64,000 bases of DNA, taken from Demequina sp. TMPB413. GTDB taxonomy: Bacteria > Actinomycetota > Actinomycetes > Actinomycetales > Demequinaceae. Position 1 is the first letter of the stretch. Each line of letters starts with the position of its first letter. The stretch covers positions 1,054,001 through 1,118,000 of the forward strand of contig NZ_CP096184.1 in the NCBI RefSeq assembly GCF_020447105.2, given 5' to 3'. The position numbers and the translations under genes were made by a program. Below the pieces are notes generated by a model. That model was not told where the DNA came from. It did no database searches and worked only from the letters and a program-made list of their open reading frames with translations. Of the stretch, positions 1 through 7,750 are shown piece by piece.

Positions 1-464
1 AGGTCGCGCTGAGTGTTGAAGACCTCTGCATCCTTGTTCGCGTTTTCATTGACGACGCTTGAGTCCTTGTCGAGTAGCTTGACGATCGAGTGGTTCAGGT
101 CTGTCGCCTTGCTGCGAGCGAAGTCCCTCTGCACCCGGTAGTCGATGTAGGCCTGAGCGACCTCGTACTCGCGCGCCTCAAGCAACACGTGCTCGACGAC
201 AGACTGGATCTCATAGATCTTGACCTCGCCGATGTAGCGCTCGGCCAGTTCCTTGTCCACCCGCTTGACCAACTGCTCGATCGAGCGCCGATGCATGGCG
301 CCCAACTCGCCGTGCACCGCTTCGAAGGCCTTCGTGAGGGCCGCGCCGATGCGGCTGTCATCGAAACGCAGCGTGCGCCCATCGCGCTTCACGACCGACA
401 CCGTCGGCCGCTGTGCCGCGGCTGGAGCCTGCTGGCCTGCGTGGTCAAGGTTGGTGATGCTCAT
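1..464 (-). CDS. nrdD: Anaerobic ribonucleoside-triphosphate reductase, N-terminal part (cut by window edge)
   Basis: The class III reductase makes dNTPs from NTPs without oxygen, using a glycyl radical installed by NrdG. Only the first 154 residues are present; the gene runs off the left edge. Residues about 22-110 form an ATP-cone (VVKRDGRTLRFDDSRIGAAL), the allosteric dATP/ATP module. They are followed by the start of the NrdD catalytic domain (VVNENANKDAEVFNTQRDL, about residues 136-154), which separates it from class I and II enzymes. The ATG at 464 is preceded by a GGAGGAG ribosome site. Two NrdR-type boxes lie 70-115 bp upstream, so NrdR repression is expected. The glycyl-radical site and any nrdG are outside the window. 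Confidence 0.9.
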   Translation of the reverse strand, partial: MSITNLDHAGQQAPAAAQRPTVSVVKRDGRTLRFDDSRIGAALTKAFEAVHGELGAMHRRSIEQLVKRVDKELAERYIGEVKIYEIQSVVEHVLLEAREYEVAQAYIDYRVQRDFARSKATDLNHSIVKLLDKDSSVVNENANKDAEVFNTQRD

Positions 465-531
465 CGCTCTCCTCCGTGTGTGGATCCGCCTCGGGGGTTC
501 GCCTCCGCGTGCAGCCTGCCGTGCCGTCGAA

Positions 532-547
532 ACACTACATATAGTGC
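532..547. promoter_or_regulatory. NrdR box 1
   Basis: ACACTACATATAGTGC closely matches the palindromic NrdR consensus (ACACWATATATWGTGT). It lies upstream of nrdD and is one of a pair; the partner starts 32 bp away, the three-helical-turn spacing typical of tandem NrdR sites. NrdR is the ATP/dATP-sensing repressor of ribonucleotide reductase genes. Confidence 0.85.
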
Positions 548-563
548 GTTTGGCGGTAGAGCA

Positions 564-579
564 ACACTAGATCTGGTGA
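564..579. promoter_or_regulatory. NrdR box 2
   Basis: ACACTAGATCTGGTGA is a second, weaker copy of the NrdR palindrome, 32 bp start-to-start from box 1 and farther from nrdD. The conserved ACACTA half is intact and the other half is partly degenerate. Confidence 0.78.
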
Positions 580-617
580 GCGAGAACGATTGGGCCCTTG
601 GTCCCTGGCGCCGGCTA

Positions 618-1775
618 TCAGCGAGCGACCGCGCCCTCCGCGACACCGTGAATGCGCAGGCCAAGAAGGGGATCGAACATCGCACCCGTCGCGCTCATCA
701 CCGCGTCAGCACCGGCGTGTCGCATCGCGGCGTAGTCCTCCTGGGTCCGCACGCCCCCGACTCCGACGATCTCAAAAGAACTGCCTCCGCGATCGCGCAG
801 CACCGCCAATCGCTCCGTCATTTCCAGCCCGGCCCAAGCGATAGCTGATCCGCACACCCCGGCCACCTCACGACCCTCGCCGGGGAGCGCCTGCCCGCCT
901 TCTGGATTGACAAGCTTCGCGGGAATCGTATTGACGGCGGCGTATCCCTGAACGATGCCGCGCGTGGCAGCAACAAGGCGGGCAAGCGGCGGGTCCTCCT
1001 TGAAGTACGCCAGCTTGAGAATCAACGGCAGATCACCCACCGCCTCCTTGATAGCGTCGACAATGCGCACCACCATCGCAGTGTCGAAGCACAGGAGGTC
1101 GGCAGCGCCTTCGTTCGGGCAACTGAGGTTGAGCTCAAGTAGCCGCGCGCCCGTCTCGGCCACGAGCGTGGCGGCGCGGACGTGATCCGCCACATACGCG
1201 GCCTCCCTGTCCACCGCGTTGGCCGCCGGTTTGGTTCCTTGGAAGGAGCCAATGAGCACTTGACCAGGGCCAGCCGAGCGCACTGCGGCCGCCATGTCCG
1301 GCTGCCATTCGTCCGGATCACGAGAAGGCACCCCGAAAGAGTTGGTGATGCTCGCTACATGACGGAAGTCGTCGTCAGCGAGCACCGGCTGCTGGGCGCG
1401 TTCGGGGGTAAGCGGCCCCTCAACGTGCACCGAGAGCGTGTTGGGGAACGGGTGTGCGGCGTGTGCCCTCGTCCTGACGGTCTTGTACACATTGACGTCG
1501 TAGCCGTGTCGGAACGCGGCGGCGCAGAAGGCCGCGTTCAGGAGCGGGCCCGCAGGAATCCCAAAAGGTCGGTCAACGTATTGCCCCAGAAAGCGCGCGC
1601 CCGCATTTCCGGCGCGCACGTAAGGCGAGGGCTCGCGGAACACCCCAAAGGGGCCGTTCGCGTAGTTGTCCTCGTAGGTACGCAGCGGGTCATAGAACGG
1701 AACCATTTGACACGACGCTATGCGCAATCGCTTGGCTACGGCCGGGACGTCTGGCACCCCGTTTGAGCGCCGCAC
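618..1775 (-). CDS. Dihydroorotate dehydrogenase-like flavoprotein
   Basis: This is an FMN-dependent TIM-barrel protein of the dihydroorotate/dihydropyrimidine dehydrogenase superfamily. LELNLSCPNEG (about residues 213-223) carries the cysteine seen at the catalytic base position of class 1 enzymes (class 2 has serine), and GVGGV (339-343) fits the FMN phosphate site. At 385 residues it is longer than class 1A enzymes (about 310), and no other pyrimidine genes are nearby, so it need not be the biosynthetic PyrD. The start is uncertain: the GTG at 1775 has no clear ribosome site, and an ATG at 1706 (MVPFYDPLRT) is an alternative. It sits 12 bp downstream of the diguanylate cyclase gene, probably co-transcribed. 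Confidence 0.72.
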   Translation of the reverse strand: MRRSNGVPDVPAVAKRLRIASCQMVPFYDPLRTYEDNYANGPFGVFREPSPYVRAGNAGARFLGQYVDRPFGIPAGPLLNAAFCAAAFRHGYDVNVYKTVRTRAHAAHPFPNTLSVHVEGPLTPERAQQPVLADDDFRHVASITNSFGVPSRDPDEWQPDMAAAVRSAGPGQVLIGSFQGTKPAANAVDREAAYVADHVRAATLVAETGARLLELNLSCPNEGAADLLCFDTAMVVRIVDAIKEAVGDLPLILKLAYFKEDPPLARLVAATRGIVQGYAAVNTIPAKLVNPEGGQALPGEGREVAGVCGSAIAWAGLEMTERLAVLRDRGGSSFEIVGVGGVRTQEDYAAMRHAGADAVMSATGAMFDPLLGLRIHGVAEGAVAR

Positions 1776-1787
1776 CTTTGGGCTGGC

Positions 1788-2966
1788 CTACGTGCGTCCG
1801 TCGTGCACCGCTGCGCGGGCCCTTCCCTCACGCTTCGCCCTGTACATCGCGGCGTCAGCGGCCTGAATTCCATCGTCGATGGTCATGTCGCTTGTGAGAA
1901 CTGCCACGCCATAGCTCACGGTGGGGATGTGTTCGCCCGCTTGCGCCGCGCCTTCGAAGGCCGCGTTGATGGCGCCGATCAAGGCCAAGGCTGCGGCGTT
2001 GTCGGCATCTGCGATCAGCAAGACGAACTCCTCGCCACCGAATCGCGCGGCGACGTCGCGCTCCGACAGCGTCGCAGCGACCGCCGACGCAAAGGCAACC
2101 AGCACGTGATCGCCATAGGCGTGACCGAAGCGATCGTTGATGTCCTTGAAGTGGTCGATATCCGCCACCACCACAGCCGGTACCGCCCCCGCCGTGCGGG
2201 ATGCTCCCACGGTGGCGTGAGCTCGATCGACAAACGCACCCCGGTTAAGCATTCCCGTGAGGTCGTCAGTCAGCGCCTTCGTGCGCCAACCCTTCTCGAT
2301 CTCAAAGTGGCTGAGGGCCGTGACGGTGTACGAGACCACCACAAGGAGCAAGAGGATGAGAAACGTCGTGCTTCGCGGCCCCACCCACGTCACGTAGAAG
2401 TCTGCGTCCGGTCCGATGGTGAGGTAGGCCACCACCCTGATTCCGTAGAAGAGCGTGGCCACGACCGAGGCGACGGCCAAGACAGCAATGGCGGTGAGCG
2501 CCTCGCCCCATACGCCGTTGTCCTCTCGGCGAGCACCGAGTCGGTGCGCGACGATCAATTCCCGAGCCGACAGACCGAGCATCGCCCCCATCCCGACGAG
2601 GAGGCCAAGCCCTCCGGGCCACGCAGCCTCTTGCGGGTACTCCCACCACGAGATCAGGCCGAAGGCTGTGCCAACCCCCACGGGAACCCGCCACGGCGTC
2701 GGCAATCCCCGCAATGAGCGTGCCGCGAGCCACACGCACGCGGCTCCAGCGACAGCGGCACCGTTGCCAAGAGCGGCGGCGATCCTCGGCGCGGTGCCCT
2801 CCCCCACGACATAGGCAGCTGTGCCCATGGCTGAGCAGGCAACGACGGCTCCCCACCACCCCGCGAAGCGCGAACGGGTCGGCCGATAGGTACCAACGAA
2901 CACCAGAACAAACACGCAGGCAGCCACCGCAGCCTGCACCCCCCTTAGGGTCTCAATGTCGCCCAC
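1788..2966 (-). CDS. Membrane diguanylate cyclase (GGDEF)
   Basis: This protein should make cyclic di-GMP from two GTP. Residues 10-220 hold about six hydrophobic segments forming a membrane sensor region not assignable to a named domain. A GGDEF domain fills about 230-390, with TDDLTGMLNRGAF at its start, DIDHFKDIND (metal/substrate site) and the active loop GGEEF at 310-314. The RxxD inhibitory site normally five residues before the loop reads SERD, so the arginine is missing and product inhibition is probably absent. No EAL domain is present. The start is a GTG at 2966 without a clear ribosome site. The ligand sensed is unknown. Confidence 0.88.
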   Translation of the reverse strand: MGDIETLRGVQAAVAACVFVLVFVGTYRPTRSRFAGWWGAVVACSAMGTAAYVVGEGTAPRIAAALGNGAAVAGAACVWLAARSLRGLPTPWRVPVGVGTAFGLISWWEYPQEAAWPGGLGLLVGMGAMLGLSARELIVAHRLGARREDNGVWGEALTAIAVLAVASVVATLFYGIRVVAYLTIGPDADFYVTWVGPRSTTFLILLLLVVVSYTVTALSHFEIEKGWRTKALTDDLTGMLNRGAFVDRAHATVGASRTAGAVPAVVVADIDHFKDINDRFGHAYGDHVLVAFASAVAATLSERDVAARFGGEEFVLLIADADNAAALALIGAINAAFEGAAQAGEHIPTVSYGVAVLTSDMTIDDGIQAADAAMYRAKREGRARAAVHDGRT

Positions 2967-3094
2967 AAGACGAGCCTAGGGCCACAACAACGCCCGCTGC
3001 GCAAGGCCGCAACAGGTGCGCGTGAGACCACGTCGGCGAGCTCCAGCGAGGCGCGCCGCCCCCGAGAGACCCGAACAGGGCCTACCGTTGTCTC

Positions 3095-4837
3095 ATGCCC
3101 TCGTCTTCTTTGCCGGATACAACTCCGGAATCTGGCCCAGCGTTCACCGACCTCGGACTCGACCCCGCGGTCCTCAAGTCACTCAAGGACGTCGGCTACG
3201 AGACCCCCTCTGCCATTCAGGCGGCCACGATTCCACCGTTACTTGCTGGCAGGGACGTGATCGGTCTCGCCCAGACGGGAACGGGAAAGACCGCCGCCTT
3301 CGCGCTACCGATCCTGTCGAGGCTTGACCACTCACAGAAGAACCCCCAAGCACTCGTCCTGGCGCCCACGCGGGAGTTGGCGCTGCAGGTGTGCGAGGCC
3401 TTCGAGAAGTACGCCTCGCACACCAAGGGTGTCCACGTGCTGCCTGTCTATGGCGGCCAAGGCTACGGAACCCAACTGTCGGCGTTGCGGCGTGGCGTCC
3501 ACGTGGTGGTGGGCACGCCTGGCCGCATCATGGACCACCTCGAAAAGGGCACCCTTGACCTGTCGGAGCTGAAGTATCTGGTGCTCGACGAGGCAGACGA
3601 GATGCTGAAGATGGGCTTCGCGGAAGACGTCGAGACCATCCTCGCGCAGACGCCAGCAACCAAGCAGGTGGCGCTGTTCTCGGCGACGATGCCTTCCCAG
3701 ATTCGCAGGCTGTCAGCGAAGTACCTCAAGGACCCTGAAGAGATCACGGTCAAGCAGAAGACGACCACCTCAATCAATCTTTCGCAGCGCTACCTCGTGG
3801 TCTCGTATCCCCAGAAGGTTGATGCGCTCACGCGCATTCTCGAGGTCGAGAACTTCGAAGCGATGATCGTCTTCACACGAACCAAGAATGAGACAGAGAC
3901 GCTCGCAGAGAAGCTCCGCGCGCGCGGCTACGCAGCCGCCGCCATCAGCGGCGATGTGGTGCAGGCGCAACGAGAGCGCACCATCAAGCAACTGCGCGAC
4001 GGCAAACTCGACATCCTGGTCGCGACCGATGTGGCGGCGCGTGGACTCGACGTTGACCGCATTAGCCACGTGGTCAACTTCGACATCCCGATCGACACTG
4101 AGTCCTACATTCACCGGGTCGGACGCACGGGTCGCGCCGGCCGCAAGGGCGATGCGATCAGTTTCGTGACCCCGCGAGAGCGCCGCTTGCTCACGTCTAT
4201 CGAGCGCGCCACGCGGCAGCCGCTTACCCAAATGCACCTGCCGAGCGTTGACGACGTCAATGCGACACGCTTGACGCGATTCGATGACCGCATCACCGAG
4301 GCGCTGAGCCAGGTGGAACGTATTCAGGCGTTCAGGGACATCGTGGGCCACTACGTGGAGCATCACGATGTGCCTGAGGCGGATGTTGCCGCGGCGTTGG
4401 CGGTCGTCGCGCAAGGCGAGACTCCCCTTCTGCTCGACCCAGCCGAGGAAGTCAAGGCACCCCAGTTTGCTCCCGAGCGCGACCAATCATCTACGCTCTC
4501 GCGCCACCACGACGCCCCCAAGGGCGAGCGGTTCCGCCGTGAGGCCTCTGGCCCGATGGCCACGTACCGCATCTCTGTGGGCAAGCGCCACAAGGTCGAG
4601 CCACGCCAGATCGTGGGAGCCATCGCGAACGAGGGCGGCCTCAGTCGTGGCGACTTTGGCGCCATCAAGATTCACCCTGACTTCTCCCTGGTAGATCTGC
4701 CCGCCCAACTCCCGCAAGAGACGCTGCGCAAACTGGCCGGCACGCGCATCAGCGGCAAGCTCATCGAGATTCGACCCGATCAAGGGCCGATGCGGGGTCG
4801 GGCTGCCGCGCCAACGCGCAAGCCGCGTCGCTCGTAG
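3095..4837 (+). CDS. deaD: DEAD-box ATP-dependent RNA helicase
   Basis: This enzyme unwinds RNA duplexes in cold adaptation, ribosome assembly and RNA decay. All core motifs are present: Q-motif (F17 to Q42), Walker A AQTGTGKT (59-66), PTREL (91-95), DEAD (165-168), SAT (196-198) and HRVGRTGRAGR in the second RecA domain. The C-terminal 80 residues (TYRISVGKRHKVEPRQIVGA onward) form a DbpA-type RNA-binding domain, placing it in the DeaD/CsdA group rather than RhlE. At 580 residues the length fits actinobacterial members. It is monocistronic, convergent with the MFS gene that ends 32 bp downstream. Confidence 0.93.
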   Translation: MPSSSLPDTTPESGPAFTDLGLDPAVLKSLKDVGYETPSAIQAATIPPLLAGRDVIGLAQTGTGKTAAFALPILSRLDHSQKNPQALVLAPTRELALQVCEAFEKYASHTKGVHVLPVYGGQGYGTQLSALRRGVHVVVGTPGRIMDHLEKGTLDLSELKYLVLDEADEMLKMGFAEDVETILAQTPATKQVALFSATMPSQIRRLSAKYLKDPEEITVKQKTTTSINLSQRYLVVSYPQKVDALTRILEVENFEAMIVFTRTKNETETLAEKLRARGYAAAAISGDVVQAQRERTIKQLRDGKLDILVATDVAARGLDVDRISHVVNFDIPIDTESYIHRVGRTGRAGRKGDAISFVTPRERRLLTSIERATRQPLTQMHLPSVDDVNATRLTRFDDRITEALSQVERIQAFRDIVGHYVEHHDVPEADVAAALAVVAQGETPLLLDPAEEVKAPQFAPERDQSSTLSRHHDAPKGERFRREASGPMATYRISVGKRHKVEPRQIVGAIANEGGLSRGDFGAIKIHPDFSLVDLPAQLPQETLRKLAGTRISGKLIEIRPDQGPMRGRAAAPTRKPRRS

Positions 4838-4869
4838 ACCCGGTTGCTTCGCCGGGGCGACGCCTCTCG

Positions 4870-6108
4870 CTAGCCGACAGGGATCGCGAGTTCGTCGCGA
4901 GGAGGGGGCTGCGATTGTCGCCTCGTCACCATCCAGCCGGCAAGGGCAAAAACCGAACCTGGCACACAAAGGGCCAAACCGAGCCAGGTGGGAGCGACGT
5001 AGCCGAGCCCTGCCGCGATCACCGCGCCGCCCAGAGCGGCGCCAAGGCTGTTGCCGATGTTGAGCGCGGAGTGGTTGACGGCAGCCGCCAAGGTCTGGCT
5101 GTCTCCAGCAACGTCCATGAGCCGAGTCTGAATGGCTGGCGCGAGCGCTTGGGCCGAACCACCCACGAGGAACACGCCGATGAGCAGACCCGGCACGGTA
5201 TGAGCGGTGAGCCCGAGGAAAGTCAGCGAGATCGCAAGGGCGCCAAACAGGAGGAAGATGGCGCGGACCGCTCCCCTGTCGGCCAGCCTGCCTCCACCAA
5301 GGATGCCGATGGTCGTTCCGACGCCCAACACCATGAGCACGACGGGCACGAAACCGCTCGAGGCGCCCGCCACCTCGGTCGATAGCGGCGCCACGTAGCT
5401 GTACACGGCGAAGAATCCTCCAAAACCGAGGGACCCCGTGAGGAGCGCAAACCACACCGCAGGCCGACGGAAGGCGAGCAGTTCCCGGCTGATGGTGGCC
5501 CTGGGATCACCTTGGCTGCGCGGCACGAAGGCCGCGATGGCGAACGTGGTCACCGCGAAAAGTGCCGCGACGACGAGGTAGGCCCAGCGCCACCCGACTT
5601 GCTGACCGACGAACGTGATGGTCGGCACTCCCACGACACTCGCGATGGTGAGGCCGACGAGCACGGAGGCGACAGCCTGGCCGCGCTTCTCGGGACCCAT
5701 CAGGCGCGCGGCAACGAGCGCTGCCACTCCAAAGAAGGCTCCGTGACCAAGACCGGAGACGAACCGAGCGGCGACGACGGTCTCAAAGGTTGGCGCCACT
5801 GCCGAGGCGACCGAGCCAAGCGTGAATCCAAGAGCGAGAACGATGAGCAGCGATCGGCGGGGAAAGCGCGCCGACGCTGCAGCAATGGTCGGCGCTCCGA
5901 CGACAACGCCGATCGCATACGCGGTGATAAGCCAACCGGCCTTCGCGATCGCCGCCTCTGAATCGACGAGCGACAGTTCTTTCAAGAGGTCGCTGGATAT
6001 CTCTGGCAGGAGGCCCATCGCGATGAACTCGGTGGCTCCGATGGAGAAACCGCCAAGAGCGAGAGCAAAGATGGCAAGTCGTGCGCGGGTGGCGGTCAGT
6101 TCAGTCAT
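4870..6108 (-). CDS. MFS transporter, DHA1 drug-efflux type
   Basis: This is a twelve-helix major facilitator protein of 412 residues, probably a proton-driven exporter. The first helix motif FSIGATEFIAMGLLPEI, the loop 2-3 region (ASARFPRRSLL) and the helix 5 glycine/proline stretch (GVPTITFVGQQVGWRW, motif C-like) place it in the DHA1 AraJ/Cmx group, which includes actinobacterial chloramphenicol exporters. The substrate cannot be read from sequence. It stands alone, with no regulator gene adjacent. The ATG at 6108 starts just before helix 1. Confidence 0.85.
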   Translation of the reverse strand: MTELTATRARLAIFALALGGFSIGATEFIAMGLLPEISSDLLKELSLVDSEAAIAKAGWLITAYAIGVVVGAPTIAAASARFPRRSLLIVLALGFTLGSVASAVAPTFETVVAARFVSGLGHGAFFGVAALVAARLMGPEKRGQAVASVLVGLTIASVVGVPTITFVGQQVGWRWAYLVVAALFAVTTFAIAAFVPRSQGDPRATISRELLAFRRPAVWFALLTGSLGFGGFFAVYSYVAPLSTEVAGASSGFVPVVLMVLGVGTTIGILGGGRLADRGAVRAIFLLFGALAISLTFLGLTAHTVPGLLIGVFLVGGSAQALAPAIQTRLMDVAGDSQTLAAAVNHSALNIGNSLGAALGGAVIAAGLGYVAPTWLGLALCVPGSVFALAGWMVTRRQSQPPPRDELAIPVG

Positions 6109-6205
6109 GTCACCCAGAGCCTATGCCCGCCGAGGCAACGAACGCACACGTCGCCGCCTCGCCTTCTACACCTTCTTAGCAGGGATGATCGAGAATCAGA
6201 CTCGG

Positions 6206-6442
6206 TCAGTGACCACCGGAGACAATCAAACCCACCGCCACGATGATGGCTGCCATCACGACGCCAAAACTGGTGGCAGCGATCGCGACGCGTAAAGGTG
6301 GTCGCCGGCCATCGTCGTCCCGCGAGCCGGGGCCGGCGAGCGCCCGGACGCCTAGGGCAAAGAGTGCTGGCAGGCCCGCCCCCACCACGAGACCCACGAC
6401 GACGACGTTGAGCAGCGCGCTCACGTTGATGTACTCAGACAT
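6206..6442 (-). CDS. Small membrane protein, partner of Pit transporter
   Basis: This 78-residue protein has two transmembrane segments (about 8-33 and 50-75) joined by a charged loop (GPGSRDDDGRRPP). It begins 6 bp after the Pit stop codon, on the same strand, so it is almost certainly co-transcribed with the phosphate transporter. Small two-helix proteins commonly follow pit genes in actinobacteria; their role is not established. No known enzymatic motif is visible. Confidence 0.72.
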   Translation of the reverse strand: MSEYINVSALLNVVVVGLVVGAGLPALFALGVRALAGPGSRDDDGRRPPLRVAIAATSFGVVMAAIIVAVGLIVSGGH

Positions 6443-6448
6443 GAGCGA

Positions 6449-7645
6449 CTACCTCTCGTGCACGTGGCCGGGAGGCGCGGTGTCCAGCAAGGAAGGGTCG
6501 TGATCGGTCAACGATTGCGCGATGGTCGACTCCACTCCACCGTCCCAGTCGTCGTTGACGTTGAGGTGGTTCACCGGCCTCAGCTTCGACCAGGCGACGA
6601 GCCCTGCCGACACGACCACGACGAGTCCAAGGACGGCGTAGGAGCTCGCGAACTGGCCGAGGCCAAAGCAACCAGCCCCCACCAGGGCCGCCGCCGGCAC
6701 GGTCACCAGCCACGCCAGGAACATCCGCCCAGCGACAGACCAACGCACGGCAGCGCCCCGCATGCCGACGCCTGACCCAAGAATCGAACCGGTGGCCACG
6801 TGCGTGGTCGAAAGCGAGAAGCCGAAGTGGCTCGACAGCAGGATGACCGCGGCTGACGACGTCTCGGCCGCCATGCCTTGGCGCGGTTCGAGCTCCACGA
6901 GCCCCTTGCCAAGCGTGCGGATGACTCGCCAGCCACCGGTGTACGTCCCGAGGGCCATGGCCAGAGCGCAACTCACGATCACCCACAGCGGCACAGAAGA
7001 GTTCTGTGGAACGGTCCCCGAGGCTATGAGCGCCAACAGAATAATGCCCATCGACTTCTGGGCGTCGTTGGTGCCGTGCGCGAGCGACACGAGCGAAGCC
7101 GAACCGATCTGCCCCCAGCGGAACATCCTGTCGTTGTCGGCCTGTGACACGCCCCTTGTCGCTCGGACGACGAACCACGTGGCTGCGGCGCCCACACCGA
7201 TGGCGAGCACTGGCGCGAGGAGCGCGGGGATCATCACCTTGGCGATCAAGCCGGTCCACAACACGCCTGACGTTCCGATCGCTGCAATCACGGCGCCAAC
7301 CACACCACCAACGAGCGCATGAGAAGAGCTCGAGGGTATGCCGAGTACCCACGTCACCAAGTTCCACACGATACCGCCCACCAGACCGGCCAGGACGACG
7401 TCGAGGGTCACCACTCCTGAATCGACGATGCCCTTGGCGATCGTCGCAGCCACGCTGAGCGACAAAAAGGCACCCACCATGTTGAGACAGGCGGACAGCA
7501 GCACAGCGGCTCGAGGCTTCAGAGCTCGAGTCGCGATGGACGTCGCCATCGCGTTCCCTGTGTCGTGAAAGCCGTTGGTGAAGTCGAAAGCGAGAGCAGT
7601 CGCGACCACGGCGACGAGCAGGACCGGTTCGGGCACAACTGCCAT
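6449..7645 (-). CDS. pit: Low-affinity inorganic phosphate transporter, Pit family
   Basis: This carries metal-phosphate complexes into the cell with protons. The protein of 398 residues has about ten membrane segments and the two inverted Pit signatures: FDFTNGFHDTGNAMATSIAT near the N-terminus and SLAHGTNDAQKSMGI in the second half. It heads a two-gene unit with the 78-residue membrane protein. The ATG at 7645 is the first start before the N-terminal helix. A 14-bp GC-rich palindrome lies 26 bp upstream, and no actinobacterial PHO box was recognised. Confidence 0.93.
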   Translation of the reverse strand: MAVVPEPVLLVAVVATALAFDFTNGFHDTGNAMATSIATRALKPRAAVLLSACLNMVGAFLSLSVAATIAKGIVDSGVVTLDVVLAGLVGGIVWNLVTWVLGIPSSSSHALVGGVVGAVIAAIGTSGVLWTGLIAKVMIPALLAPVLAIGVGAAATWFVVRATRGVSQADNDRMFRWGQIGSASLVSLAHGTNDAQKSMGIILLALIASGTVPQNSSVPLWVIVSCALAMALGTYTGGWRVIRTLGKGLVELEPRQGMAAETSSAAVILLSSHFGFSLSTTHVATGSILGSGVGMRGAAVRWSVAGRMFLAWLVTVPAAALVGAGCFGLGQFASSYAVLGLVVVVSAGLVAWSKLRPVNHLNVNDDWDGGVESTIAQSLTDHDPSLLDTAPPGHVHER

Positions 7646-7670
7646 TGTCCGCTACTCGGAGCCGTCCTGG

Positions 7671-7684
7671 GACCCCGCGGGGTC
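7671..7684. promoter_or_regulatory. Perfect 14-bp palindrome upstream of pit
   Basis: GACCCCGCGGGGTC is fully self-complementary and lies 26-39 bp upstream of the pit start codon, where an operator could sit. In GC-rich DNA such palindromes also arise by chance, so the assignment is tentative. Confidence 0.3.
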
Positions 7685-7750
7685 GACTATTTCGCAGCAT
7701 CCCTTCCTGAGTGGGCGTAATGCGAGACAGCCAGGAACAAAGCCCCGGCC

